From Maribacter sp. ACAM166 (GTDB taxonomy: Bacteria > Bacteroidota > Bacteroidia > Flavobacteriales > Flavobacteriaceae): a stretch of DNA of 46,334 nt. The DNA is taken from assembly GCF_005771495.1 (NCBI RefSeq), contig NZ_VAUW01000034.1, positions 1-46,334 of the forward strand. Reading direction: 5' to 3'. The notes beneath the pieces were generated by a model. The model was not told the DNA's origin. It worked only from the letters and a program-made list of their open reading frames with translations, and did no database searches. The translations under genes were made by a program, and so were the position numbers. Every line of letters begins with the position of its first letter. Position 1 is the first letter of the stretch. Positions 32,105-41,165 of the stretch are shown here, piece after piece.

Positions 32105-32272
32105 ATGAGTAAGAAAAAACCTTTTGCATTGCGGGTAAATGAAGAAATGCTGCAAGCTATTGAAAAATGGGCTGCAGATGAGTTTCGCAGCACCAATGGG
32201 CAAATTGAGTGGATGCTTATGAAAAGCTTAAAAGAAGCTAAAAGGGAGCCTAAACAGAGTAACCCAGAATAA
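32105..32272 (+). CDS. Arc/ribbon-helix-helix-like small protein
   Basis: A 55-residue protein: MSKKKPFALRVNEEMLQAIE, then KWAADEFRSTNGQIEWMLM and a basic tail. KPFALRVNEEML fits the beta strand and first helix of an Arc-type ribbon-helix-helix fold; STNGQIEWML fits the second helix, with polar alternating residues FALR in the DNA-contact strand. This is the Arc family pattern also used by toxin-antitoxin and autoregulatory repressors. No toxin is encoded next to it. It lies 60 bases after the SPFH gene on the same strand and is likely cotranscribed, so it may regulate the SPFH unit; a role other than DNA binding is possible. Too short for most automated gene callers' size limits. Confidence 0.78.
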   Translation: MSKKKPFALRVNEEMLQAIEKWAADEFRSTNGQIEWMLMKSLKEAKREPKQSNPE

Positions 32273-32302
32273 ATTTAGCATTTTTTTAACGAAACAAAAA
32301 CT

Positions 32303-32310
32303 TAGATTTG
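32303..32310 (+). promoter_or_regulatory. Candidate -7 promoter box of the DUF5916 gene pair
   Basis: The sequence tagatttg fully matches TAnnTTTG and lies 25 bases upstream of the first DUF5916 ATG, leaving a leader of about 20 bases. No convincing -33 TTG. Confidence 0.4.
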
Positions 32311-32335
32311 GTCAATCAATAAACAACCCCCCAAA

Positions 32336-34534
32336 ATGACCAAGTACATCAGCACGCTAGTGCTTTTACTTTTTTGCTTCCATATAAAAGCCCAAACATC
32401 AAACAGCTCTTTTATAGTAAAGCAAATTAATGCCTCAATTGATCCAGATGGAATTCTTGATGAACCAATTTGGGAAACTGGGGATTCAGCTAATAATTTC
32501 TGGGAATATTTTCCATTAGATTCTATACAGGCCAAAAAGCAAACCGAAATAAAAATGTTGTATGACGATGATAATCTTTATGTCGGTATAACCGTTTATA
32601 CTGTTGGTAATGATTACGCCATACAATCTTTAAAAAGAGATTTTAGAGCTGGTAATAGCGACAACATAACGTTACTTTTCGACACCTTTAATGATGGTAA
32701 TAATGCGTTTCTTTTTGGAATTAACCCTTACGGAGTAAGACGTGAAGGTCTGGTATCTGGTGGTGGATTAAATTTAAATGGATTTACCATTTCATGGGAT
32801 GTTAAATGGAGAGGTAATGCTAAGATATATGACGGATATTACACTGCTGAAATGGTAATTCCACTAACTGCATTCAAATTTAAGGAAGGTGAAACAAAAT
32901 GGAGATTCAACAGCTATAGATTTGACACCCAATCTAACGAGAATAGCACGTGGATGAATATTCCCCAAAATCAAAATATTTATGGTCTTACCTTTATGGG
33001 AGACATGATATTTGAAAAGCCTTTGGGTAAATACAGGACTCCCCTAGCCTTCATTCCCTATGTCAATATGATTTCTCAGAAAGACTTTGAATTAGATGAA
33101 CCTAATACTACTATTAAAGTTGGAGGTGACGTCAAAGTTGCTATTGGGAATAGTATGAATTTAGATATAACGGTGAATCCAGATTTCTCTCAGGTAGAAG
33201 TAGACAACCAAATAACCAACCTTACACGTTTTGAAGTATCCCTACCCGAAAAAAGACAATTTTTCATAGACAATAGTGACTTGTTTGGTAGTTTTGGAGG
33301 AAGTAGGGATGCTAATCCGTTCTTTTCTCGAAGAATCGGTATCGCAAAAGATACTGCCGATAACTCAGTAGAAAATAAAATTATTGGAGGTGTTCGTTTG
33401 AGTGGAAAAGTCACTAAGTCCCTTAGATTAGGATTCTTGAACCTACAAACCGCTGAAGACCTTGACTTGAACATAGCTTCAAATAACAATACCATGTTGG
33501 CGTTACAGCAATCTGTATTTGGACGCTCTAATATTGGCATGTTCTTCATTAATAGAGAAACTTTTAAAGAATATGATTTTCAAAATCCAGAAGACCGTTA
33601 TAATAGGGTTGCCGGAATAGACTATAACCTAATTTCAGATAATAATGTTTGGAACGGTAAATTTTATCTACATAAATCTTTTGCTCATAACTCAGGCGAT
33701 AAAGCCTTTTCATCAGGAGCTTTTTTACAGTATAATTCTAGAAATTGGAACTTTTTTGAGGATGTAGCTTATATAGGTGAAGATTTCAGATCGGATCTTG
33801 GTTTTATTCGCAGAACCGATATTTTTAAAACTGCAACGATGGTAGAGCGTATTTTTTGGCCAGAAGATAGTGCCGTGCAAACCCATAGTTTTAAATTTTT
33901 TCCGATAATAACATGGAGTCCAGATAATGATTTTTTGAATACAGACTTTGAATTGATGGGTTCTTGGGAATCAAAATTCAAAGATCAATCAGAAATCAGT
34001 GTTGATTACAGTAAAACCTATACCTACCTCTTTGAAGAGTTTGATCCAACCAATATAGATGGTGCCATACCATTACCAGGTGAATTAGGGTATCATTACA
34101 ATAGCATTTCCTTAGAATACAAATCAGATAGTAGAAAACGATTTGCATATGCAATTCAACCGGCCATAGGAAGTTTCTTTAACGGAGACCGTTTTTCAAT
34201 AGAGGGGGAACTGTTTCTGAGATTCCAACCAAAGGTATTTTTATCCTTGGCCATGAACTACGATAAATTAAAACTACCTGCTCCCTACTCTAGTGCAGAT
34301 ATTTGGCTCATAAGTCCTAAAATCGACGTAACATTTAGTAAGTCAGTATTTTGGTCCACACTGGTTCAATATAGTAATCAACGAGACAACCTTGGCTTCA
34401 ATTCAAGGCTGCAATGGCGTTTTGCACCTTTGTCAGATTTGTTCATTGTTTATAATGACAACTATTTTGTCAATTCCTTTGAACCAAAATACAGATCCAT
34501 TAATTTAAAATTGACATATTGGCTAAATATCTAG
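32336..34534 (+). CDS. DUF5916 outer-membrane protein with N-terminal carbohydrate-binding (CBM9-like) domain, copy 1
   Basis: A 732-residue secreted protein: signal peptide (KYISTLVLLLFCFHIKAQ), then a family-9-like carbohydrate-binding beta-sandwich (about 25-215, ILDEPIWETGDSANNFWEY ... DDDNLYVGITVYTV ... FNDGNNAFLFGINPYGVRREG), then the DUF5916 region predicted to be a membrane barrel. It contains NLDITVNPDFSQVEVDNQ, FEVSLPEKRQFFIDN and PFFSRRIGIA, and ends KLTYWLNI. The domain pair is typical of Bacteroidota; function is unknown, with binding or transport of glycans plausible. It has a tandem paralogue directly downstream (34622), about 60-70 percent identical by eye. Confidence 0.85.
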   Translation: MTKYISTLVLLLFCFHIKAQTSNSSFIVKQINASIDPDGILDEPIWETGDSANNFWEYFPLDSIQAKKQTEIKMLYDDDNLYVGITVYTVGNDYAIQSLKRDFRAGNSDNITLLFDTFNDGNNAFLFGINPYGVRREGLVSGGGLNLNGFTISWDVKWRGNAKIYDGYYTAEMVIPLTAFKFKEGETKWRFNSYRFDTQSNENSTWMNIPQNQNIYGLTFMGDMIFEKPLGKYRTPLAFIPYVNMISQKDFELDEPNTTIKVGGDVKVAIGNSMNLDITVNPDFSQVEVDNQITNLTRFEVSLPEKRQFFIDNSDLFGSFGGSRDANPFFSRRIGIAKDTADNSVENKIIGGVRLSGKVTKSLRLGFLNLQTAEDLDLNIASNNNTMLALQQSVFGRSNIGMFFINRETFKEYDFQNPEDRYNRVAGIDYNLISDNNVWNGKFYLHKSFAHNSGDKAFSSGAFLQYNSRNWNFFEDVAYIGEDFRSDLGFIRRTDIFKTATMVERIFWPEDSAVQTHSFKFFPIITWSPDNDFLNTDFELMGSWESKFKDQSEISVDYSKTYTYLFEEFDPTNIDGAIPLPGELGYHYNSISLEYKSDSRKRFAYAIQPAIGSFFNGDRFSIEGELFLRFQPKVFLSLAMNYDKLKLPAPYSSADIWLISPKIDVTFSKSVFWSTLVQYSNQRDNLGFNSRLQWRFAPLSDLFIVYNDNYFVNSFEPKYRSINLKLTYWLNI

Positions 34535-34621
34535 TCTAAAAAATAACTCTAATTTAACGGGCCAATAAATCAATTTACGCTACCAACCATTTAGATTTGA
34601 GAACCAACAAGCAATACTCCT

Positions 34622-36817
34622 ATGACAAAAGTTTTACTTGCCTTTATTTTCCTGATTACAACCACCCTTTTTTCTCAAAAAGAGCCTAAATCATTTATCG
34701 TAAAACATATTTCTGAAGGTATTATTGCAGATGGCGTATTAGACGAGCCTATTTGGGAAATGGCCGAAAATGCTACAAATTTTTGGGAATATTTCCCTTT
34801 AGATTCTATTCAAGCTAGGGAGCAATCAGAAATTAAGTTACTCTATGACGACAAAAACCTTTACATAGCCATTAAGGCACGTTCTGTTGGAGAAAACTAT
34901 TCATTACAATCTTTAAAAAGAGATTTTAGGGGAAGTGGTAGTGATAGTTTTTCACTTGTTTTTGACACTTTTAATGACGGTACAAACGCATTTTTGTTTG
35001 GCATAAACCCTTATGGCGTTCGTAGAGAAGCACTAATTTCGAATGGCGGTGGGGGTCCACAAGACTTTAATCTTTCTTGGGATGTGAAATGGAAAGGTGA
35101 TGCCAAAATGTATGATGGTTATTTTACAGCAGAAATGATTATCCCTTTTACTTCCCTTAAATTTAAAGAAGGTACGACCAAATGGAGATTTAATAGTTAC
35201 CGCGTAGACACCCAGTCTAATGAACGCAGTACTTGGACAAGAATTCCCCAGAACCAATCGATTTATAATTTGGCATTTATGGGAGACTTGGTTTTTGAAA
35301 GGCCTTTGGGTAAATCAACAACCCCATTAGCAATCATACCATACATCAACACACTATCACAAAAAGATTTTGAGAATAATGAAAGTCTGAACGATTTTAA
35401 TTTTGGGGGAGATGCAAAGGTATCAATAGGGAACAGCCTTAACCTAGACATTACGATAAATCCAGATTTTTCACAAGTAGAAGTAGATAATCAAGTAACA
35501 AACCTAACCCGGTTTGAGGTTTCCCTACCCGAAAAACGACAATTTTTTATTGACAATAATGATCTTTTTGTAAGTTTTGGGGACCAACGAGATGCCAACC
35601 CCTTCTTCTCTAGACGTATTGGGATTGCAGAAGATAGTGCTGGTAATGCCATAGAAAATAAAATTATTGGAGGTCTAAGATTAAGTGGAAAACTCACAAA
35701 AAATTTACGTGTTGGCATACTGAATATTCAAACTGCTGAAGACCTTGAAAATGAAATTGCATCAAACAATAATACCATGATTGCTTTGCAGCAAAAAGTC
35801 TTTTCTAGATCAAACATTGGCATGTTTATCATTAACAAACAATCCTTTAAAGGATACGACTTTGTTAGTCGAGAAGATGAATACAATCGTGTTTTAGGTC
35901 TTGACTATAATTTAGCCTCAAAAGAAAATCGATGGAACGGCAAGTTCTTTGCCCATAAATCATATAGTCCAGATGATAATGAGGGTAATATAGCAAGCGG
36001 CATGAATATGCGTTTCAATTCTAGAAATTGGAACTTTTACAATAAAACGGTTTACGTTAATGAAGATTTTTCATCTGATTTAGGCTTTGTTCGCAGAACA
36101 GATATTTTTAAGGGAATTTTAAGTGCAGAACGCGTATTTTGGCCCAAAAGTGGCCCTATTCAAAAACATGCGTTTCAAGTATTTCCCATATTTATATGGA
36201 GTCCAAAAAATAATTTTCAAAATACCGACTACGATTTTAGAAGTAATTGGTCTGTAAATTTCAACAATCAATCGCAAGCCGAAATTGGAATTTCTAATAA
36301 GTACACCTTTCTATTTGATGATTTTGACCCCACTGATACAGATGGAGCTATTCCAATACCAGGAAATCAAGGTTATCATTACAATAATGCCACAGTAAAC
36401 TATCAATCTGATATGCGTAAAATTTTTTCCTATAGAGTAGAGTCTAACGTGGGTAGGTTTTTTAACGGAAATAGATTCTCATTAGAAACGATGATGACCA
36501 TGCGCTTCCAGCCAAAAGCCTTTGTTTCTATATTATTAAATTATGATCAGATAACCTTACCAAACCCTTATCCAAGTGCAGATATTTGGCTCATAAGCCC
36601 TAAAATAGATATCACTTTCAGCAAATCTATATTTTGGTCAACTTTGATTCAATACAGTAACCAACGAGATAATCTTGGTTTCAATTCAAGGCTACAATGG
36701 CGTTTTGCTCCACTGTCTGACTTATTCGTGGTATACAACGATAACTATTTTGTGAACAATTTTGAACCCAAGTATAGATCTATAAATTTAAAACTTACCT
36801 ATTGGTTAAATATTTAA
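34622..36817 (+). CDS. DUF5916 outer-membrane protein, copy 2
   Basis: A 731-residue paralogue of the preceding gene with the same layout: signal peptide (KVLLAFIFLITTTLFSQ), CBM9-like domain (VLDEPIWEMAENATNFWEY, FNDGTNAFLFGINPYGVRREA), the conserved NPDFSQVEVDNQVTNLTRFE and FSRRIGIAEDSAGN, and a C-terminus ending LTYWLNI. The last roughly 70 residues (from DIWLISPKID) are almost identical to copy 1, while codons differ at many third positions, so conservation reflects selection rather than very recent duplication. 87 bases separate the two genes. The HAD hydrolase gene begins one base after its stop, so transcription probably continues. Confidence 0.85.
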   Translation: MTKVLLAFIFLITTTLFSQKEPKSFIVKHISEGIIADGVLDEPIWEMAENATNFWEYFPLDSIQAREQSEIKLLYDDKNLYIAIKARSVGENYSLQSLKRDFRGSGSDSFSLVFDTFNDGTNAFLFGINPYGVRREALISNGGGGPQDFNLSWDVKWKGDAKMYDGYFTAEMIIPFTSLKFKEGTTKWRFNSYRVDTQSNERSTWTRIPQNQSIYNLAFMGDLVFERPLGKSTTPLAIIPYINTLSQKDFENNESLNDFNFGGDAKVSIGNSLNLDITINPDFSQVEVDNQVTNLTRFEVSLPEKRQFFIDNNDLFVSFGDQRDANPFFSRRIGIAEDSAGNAIENKIIGGLRLSGKLTKNLRVGILNIQTAEDLENEIASNNNTMIALQQKVFSRSNIGMFIINKQSFKGYDFVSREDEYNRVLGLDYNLASKENRWNGKFFAHKSYSPDDNEGNIASGMNMRFNSRNWNFYNKTVYVNEDFSSDLGFVRRTDIFKGILSAERVFWPKSGPIQKHAFQVFPIFIWSPKNNFQNTDYDFRSNWSVNFNNQSQAEIGISNKYTFLFDDFDPTDTDGAIPIPGNQGYHYNNATVNYQSDMRKIFSYRVESNVGRFFNGNRFSLETMMTMRFQPKAFVSILLNYDQITLPNPYPSADIWLISPKIDITFSKSIFWSTLIQYSNQRDNLGFNSRLQWRFAPLSDLFVVYNDNYFVNNFEPKYRSINLKLTYWLNI

Positions 36818-36818
36818 T

Positions 36819-37622
36819 ATGAATTTTAAACTACTTTGTTCAGATTTGGATGGCACTTTATTAACGACAAAGAGTGATGTTTCCAATTTTACGATTACAC
36901 AAATAAACCGCATTAAAAATGATATGCGTATAATTTTGGTTTCGGCCAGAATGCCAAATGCAATGCGATATATTCAAGAAAATTTAGGTATTTCAGATCA
37001 GCCTATTGTATGTTATAACGGTGCACTTGTATTATCCGGAAATAAAGAATTAACCTCTGTATTTATCTCTGTGAATATATTAAGAAAAATTTTCACTATC
37101 TGCACCGAATTGAATGCAGATCTAGGTCTATATTATAATAATGAATGGTATGTTCCCAAAACTTCAGAACGGGTAGAAATAGAAACAAAACACACACAAA
37201 CAACGCCCACCCTTCAATCAACATCCACCACATTAAACAATTGGGAGCAAAGAGAAGTTGGAGCGCATAAAATCATGCTAATGTGCACTAAGTCTAGTGC
37301 CGATGTATTAATGCCACTATTGCAAGAAAAATTTACCCATATATTAAATCTGTACCGTTCTAACGACACCCTCATTGAAATTGCTCCAAAATCCGTTTCA
37401 AAACTCTCAGCTATTAAACTGTTGATTGGTAAAGGTGAATCATTAGAAGATGTAATAGCATTTGGAGATAATTATAACGACATAGAAATGCTAGAAAATG
37501 TTGGCTGTGGTGTTGCCGTTGCCAACGGTAGAGATGAAGTTAAAAAAATTGCCGATCATGTTACTTTAAAAAACACTGAAGATGGAGTAGCCATTTTTAT
37601 ACAAGAGAACTTGGTTATTTGA
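36819..37622 (+). CDS. Cof-type HAD-IIB family phosphatase
   Basis: A 267-residue HAD hydrolase with motif I CSDLDGTLLTT (nucleophile Asp and general acid Asp), motif II ILVSAR, motif III Lys in SVSKLSAIKLLI, and motif IV AFGDNYNDIEMLENVG. The type IIB cap lies at about 80-195. Cof-type enzymes dephosphorylate sugar phosphates, nucleotides or cofactor intermediates, often with broad specificity. It starts one base after the stop of the second DUF5916 gene (TAATATG), so it is likely cotranscribed with that pair; the functional link is unclear. Confidence 0.9.
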   Translation: MNFKLLCSDLDGTLLTTKSDVSNFTITQINRIKNDMRIILVSARMPNAMRYIQENLGISDQPIVCYNGALVLSGNKELTSVFISVNILRKIFTICTELNADLGLYYNNEWYVPKTSERVEIETKHTQTTPTLQSTSTTLNNWEQREVGAHKIMLMCTKSSADVLMPLLQEKFTHILNLYRSNDTLIEIAPKSVSKLSAIKLLIGKGESLEDVIAFGDNYNDIEMLENVGCGVAVANGRDEVKKIADHVTLKNTEDGVAIFIQENLVI

Positions 37623-37656
37623 TTATATTTGAAAATAGCAACTCACCAAATTTCAT

Positions 37657-38931
37657 ATGTACCACCTTCTTTCACAACCTCTAATCACCAATGATACAGT
37701 AGTCTTTGGACTTCTGGCACTTTGTTTAGGTTTTATTTTTTATACCTCAAGCTTAAAAACCGGTTTTTGGAGAAAGTTTTATTCTGTTGTACCTGCAGTA
37801 CTAATGTGCTATTTATTACCTGCTATTCTTACCAGTACAGGTATAGTCTCAGATGAAATTTCCAATTTATATTTTATGGCCAGCAGATATCTACTACCTG
37901 CAGCCTTAGTATTGATGACATTAAGTATTAACATTAAAGCCATATCTAATTTAGGTTCAAAAGCCATTATAATGTTCTTAACAGGTAGTATTGGAATAAT
38001 CATCGGTGGACCAATTGCTATTCTTATCGTTTCAATATTTTCTCCTGATACCGTTGGTGGGAATGATTTTGATGCTATTTGGAGAGGTCTTTCAACCATC
38101 GCAGGTAGTTGGATTGGTGGTGGTGCCAACCAAGCAGCTATGTTAGAAATATTTCAGTACAATCCAGAAAAATATGGCGGTATGGTTCTGATAGATATCG
38201 TAGTTGCCAATGTTTGGATGGCCATTATATTATTAGGAGTAGGGAAAACGAAACAGATCGATAAATGGTTAAAAGCAGACACCTCGGCCATTGAAACCCT
38301 GAGAATTAAGGTTTCTGAGTTTACCGAAAAAATTACCAGAGTACCCACTTTGAAGGATTATATGATGATGTTATCCTTAGCTTTTACCGCTGTTGGTCTT
38401 GCTCATTTTTTTGGTGACCACATCAGCGCTTACTTAACCATAAGTTTTGATGCTGTTAGCAACCAAAAAAGCTTTCTTTCATTTTTAGGCTCAGGTTTCT
38501 TTTGGATGGTAGTCTTTGCCACTGGAATAGGAATTGCACTTTCATTTACGAAAGCTAAAAATTACGAAGGTGCTGGCGCTAGTAAAATTGGTAGTATGTT
38601 CATTTATATATTGGTTGCTACCATTGGAATGAAAATGGACTTGGGTAAGGTACTTGAAAATCCAGGCCTTATAGCTGTAGGTTTTATTTGGATTACCATT
38701 CATGCCGGACTGTTAATCTTAGTAGCTAAATTGATTAGAGCACCGTATTTCTTTTTAGCAGTCGGTAGTCAAGCAAATGTGGGTGGTGCCGCATCCGCAC
38801 CTGTAGTCGCAGCTGAGTTTCATCCATCGTTGACTTCTGTAGGGGTATTATTAGCTGTTTTAGGATATGTGGTGGGTACAGGTGGTGCTTTACTCTGTGC
38901 TTATTTAATGGAAGTAGCCTCCACTTTTTAA
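37657..38931 (+). CDS. DUF819 family membrane protein
   Basis: A 424-residue polytopic membrane protein with about 11-12 hydrophobic helices. DUF819 features are the repeated Gly-rich loops TIAGSWIGGGANQAAMLEIF in the first half and VGSQANVGGAASAPVVAAEFH in the second, an inverted-repeat-like arrangement typical of transporters of the gluconate/sodium-glutamate superfamily fold. The final segment is VGVLLAVLGYVVGTGGALLCAYLM. Function and substrate are unknown. It starts 34 bases after the HAD hydrolase gene on the same strand. Confidence 0.88.
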   Translation: MYHLLSQPLITNDTVVFGLLALCLGFIFYTSSLKTGFWRKFYSVVPAVLMCYLLPAILTSTGIVSDEISNLYFMASRYLLPAALVLMTLSINIKAISNLGSKAIIMFLTGSIGIIIGGPIAILIVSIFSPDTVGGNDFDAIWRGLSTIAGSWIGGGANQAAMLEIFQYNPEKYGGMVLIDIVVANVWMAIILLGVGKTKQIDKWLKADTSAIETLRIKVSEFTEKITRVPTLKDYMMMLSLAFTAVGLAHFFGDHISAYLTISFDAVSNQKSFLSFLGSGFFWMVVFATGIGIALSFTKAKNYEGAGASKIGSMFIYILVATIGMKMDLGKVLENPGLIAVGFIWITIHAGLLILVAKLIRAPYFFLAVGSQANVGGAASAPVVAAEFHPSLTSVGVLLAVLGYVVGTGGALLCAYLMEVASTF

Positions 38932-39011
38932 CACTGTTTTTTACTAACAATTTAATGGTTGGCTCCTATATCTATTAAAATTTATAGATATTTGCGCCCT
39001 AAAATATACGA

Positions 39012-39707
39012 ATGAAAAGATTGATATTTGTTTTTACAGCATTACTTGTATTAGGTTCATGCAGTGACAATCCAGAAGAAAATTTAATAGTTACTGGAAA
39101 AATAAAAGGCCTTAAAAAAGGTATGGTATACTTACAACATATACCAGACACAGTTTTAATTTCTGTGGATTCAGTAGCAATTAACGGTGATGGAAATTTC
39201 ACCTTCAAAACCAATCTAGAAAGTCCAGAAATATATTATTTGTATTTAGATAAGAATGATAATAATGATATCAATGACCGAATCACTTTTTTTGCTGAAC
39301 CTGGTACGATTACAATCAATACAGATTGGAATACTTTTGATACCACAGCAAAAATATCTGGCTCTAAAACTCATGGAAAGTTAGATGATTTCAGAAAAAC
39401 AATGTCTAGCATCAATAAAAGAAACATTGAAATAATGATGAATGCTGCGCAAACTAATAATGAATTGAATCAATTAAGTATTGATTCGTTGCAAAAAATT
39501 AGCAATAGAAATACCCAAAGGGGTTATGCTTTTGCTATTAATTTTGCAATCAACAATTCAAACTCATTTATAGCTCCCTACATCGCTGTGAAAGAAATAT
39601 CAGATGCGAATACCAAATATTTAGACTCTATCTATGGTTTACTTCCTCCAGAAGTAGCAAACTCCAAATACGGTGAGGAACTAGCCGTATTACTTAAAAA
39701 TAAATGA
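39012..39707 (+). CDS. DUF4369 domain lipoprotein
   Basis: A 231-residue lipoprotein: the signal MKRLIFVFTALLVLGSCSDN has a lipobox LGSC with Cys17. The N-terminal DUF4369 beta domain (about 26-125, LIVTGKIKGLKKGMVYLQHI ... FTFKTNLESPEIYYLYL ... ITFFAEPGTITINTDW) is followed by a helical region (KLDDFRKTMSSINKRNIEIMM). DUF4369 normally precedes a thioredoxin/AhpC-TSA domain in Bacteroidota lipoproteins; here no thioredoxin CxxC is present, so it is a stand-alone version. Likely located in the periplasm, attached to a membrane. It ends before a bidirectional terminator. Confidence 0.85.
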   Translation: MKRLIFVFTALLVLGSCSDNPEENLIVTGKIKGLKKGMVYLQHIPDTVLISVDSVAINGDGNFTFKTNLESPEIYYLYLDKNDNNDINDRITFFAEPGTITINTDWNTFDTTAKISGSKTHGKLDDFRKTMSSINKRNIEIMMNAAQTNNELNQLSIDSLQKISNRNTQRGYAFAINFAINNSNSFIAPYIAVKEISDANTKYLDSIYGLLPPEVANSKYGEELAVLLKNK

Positions 39708-39733
39708 ATTTACTCAACAACTAGTTTAAACTA

Positions 39734-39763
39734 AAAAAGCATCCTATAAATAGGATGCTTTTT
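39734..39763. terminator. Bidirectional terminator
   Basis: Perfect 13-bp arms aaaaagcatccta / taggatgcttttt with loop taaa, T-run on both strands. It separates the DUF4369 gene from the converging 89-residue protein gene. Confidence 0.9.
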
Positions 39764-39786
39764 CGATTTCGTTTAGAAGTCCTGAA

Positions 39787-40056
39787 CTAAGTAAGTTCGT
39801 TAAGGTCATCGACCAATTTGGTAGCCTTTGTTTCTAAATCCTTTCGTACTGATTTGAAATGTGCCTTTTTATTTTCAACCTTACCTTTGTTGACCTCAAC
39901 TATAAGCTCATCAAATATTTCAATTGCATTATCTATGATAGCTGCACCCTCTTTTGAGTTATTCTTTCCGTTAGCAGCATCTACTACATAAACGCCTTCT
40001 ATAATGTCACCAAGAACATTATTAATGTCTTTTTTTAAATCTTTTATACTTGCCAT
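39787..40056 (-). CDS. Small conserved protein of unknown function
   Basis: An 89-residue, mostly helical acidic/basic protein: MASIKDLKKDINNVLGDIIE, then a short Gly/Asn-rich link (ANGKNNSKEGAAIID), and the helical NKGKVENKKAHFKSVRKDLE. No cysteines, signal peptide or membrane helix. Not assigned to a known family; similar small proteins occur in Flavobacteriia. Its convergent orientation to the DUF4369 gene and the terminator make it a likely single-gene unit or the end of the manA transcript (56 bases from the manA stop). Confidence 0.75.
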   Translation of the reverse strand: MASIKDLKKDINNVLGDIIEGVYVVDAANGKNNSKEGAAIIDNAIEIFDELIVEVNKGKVENKKAHFKSVRKDLETKATKLVDDLNELT

Positions 40057-40112
40057 TACTAAATATTTTTTGCAAAAATACGGTTTTTGAATTGCTGAAC
40101 GCTTAATTCCAG

Positions 40113-41078
40113 TTAAATAGTCACTTCTAAGAGTTTAGCTCCCGTTGATTGTAATTCTATTTTTTCCATAGAAGCAGGTATTAAAGCTGTTTCACCCTTC
40201 CTTATCGATACTTCACCTTTAGGTGTTTTTATTATAGCTTCACCACCAACACACATAAATATAGTAAAAGAATCACGTTCTGTGGTGTCTAATTCAACAT
40301 TCTCTGTGAGTTGAATAAAATTGGTTTTAAAATAAGGACAATCTACCATGGTACTTATCTTATTCAGATCTTGACGATAAGCAACCTTAAAATCATCTTT
40401 CTTGTCATAATCTACAGCGTCTAGGGCCAACGCTGTATGCAACTCACGCAGGTTACCATCCTTGTCTTTTCTGTTAAAATCAAAAACACGATAGGTGACA
40501 TCTGATGTTTGTTGTATTTCAGCCAACATTACCCCAGCACAAATGGCATGAATTTTACCCGTATTAATAAAAAAGGTGTCTCCTTCTTTTACCTGCTCAT
40601 AATTTAACAAATCTAAAAGAGTATCTTTTTCTATACTTTCTGCATACTCCTCTTTCGATACATTTTTATTGAACCCAACTATTAATTCAGCTTTTGGGTC
40701 TGCATCCATTATATACCACATTTCAGTCTTACCAAAAGAATCATGTCGTTCTTTGGCTAGTTTGTCATTGGGATGTAATTGTATCGACAGATCTTGTTTA
40801 GCGTCAATAAACTTTATTAAAATCGGGAACTCCTTTCCAAATCGTTCCACAACACTTTTTCCTAATAGCTCCTCTGCATTAGAATCAATTAAACTTTGAA
40901 GTGATTGACCCTCTAAGCTACCATTGGCTATAATCGAAATATCTCCCTTTACGGTTGAAAGTTCCCAGCTTTCGCCAGTGATATCACTTTCAATAGGCTT
41001 CCCTAAAACTTCTTTAAGTTTGGTGCCTCCCCAAAGTCTTTCTTTTAAAATCGGTTTAAATTTTAAAGGATATATCAT
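40113..41078 (-). CDS. manA: Mannose-6-phosphate isomerase, class I
   Basis: A 321-residue type I phosphomannose isomerase. Zinc-ligand motifs are present: LSIQLHPNDKLA (Gln and His), KTEMWYIMD (Glu) and FFINTGKIHAICAGVMLAEIQQ (His). The cupin fold includes DVTYRVFDFNRKDKDG and the C-terminal KGETALIPAS. It interconverts mannose-6-phosphate and fructose-6-phosphate. The protein resembles the short (about 320-residue) Firmicutes/Bacteroidota subgroup. It is downstream of queD on the same strand with an 87-base gap containing AT-rich repeats, so it may have its own promoter. Confidence 0.93.
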   Translation of the reverse strand: MIYPLKFKPILKERLWGGTKLKEVLGKPIESDITGESWELSTVKGDISIIANGSLEGQSLQSLIDSNAEELLGKSVVERFGKEFPILIKFIDAKQDLSIQLHPNDKLAKERHDSFGKTEMWYIMDADPKAELIVGFNKNVSKEEYAESIEKDTLLDLLNYEQVKEGDTFFINTGKIHAICAGVMLAEIQQTSDVTYRVFDFNRKDKDGNLRELHTALALDAVDYDKKDDFKVAYRQDLNKISTMVDCPYFKTNFIQLTENVELDTTERDSFTIFMCVGGEAIIKTPKGEVSIRKGETALIPASMEKIELQSTGAKLLEVTI

Positions 41079-41165
41079 AAACTAAAATATTAACGGTAAT
41101 AATAGCTGCTTAGCAACGGTAAATATTAACTTTTCTTTTACCCCTTAACAGAAACTCAAGAGATC

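Noticed and set aside
33190..33549. A 119-residue minus-strand frame inside the first DUF5916 gene
   Set aside because: The paralogue has a similar shadow at the same place (35491-35718), so it only mirrors conserved sense codons.
34250..36817. Recent gene conversion between the 3' ends of the two DUF5916 genes
   Set aside because: The protein ends are nearly identical, but the DNA differs at many synonymous positions, so recent copying is unlikely.
37809..38129. A 106-residue minus-strand frame inside the DUF819 gene
   Set aside because: A shadow of a repetitive membrane-protein sequence.
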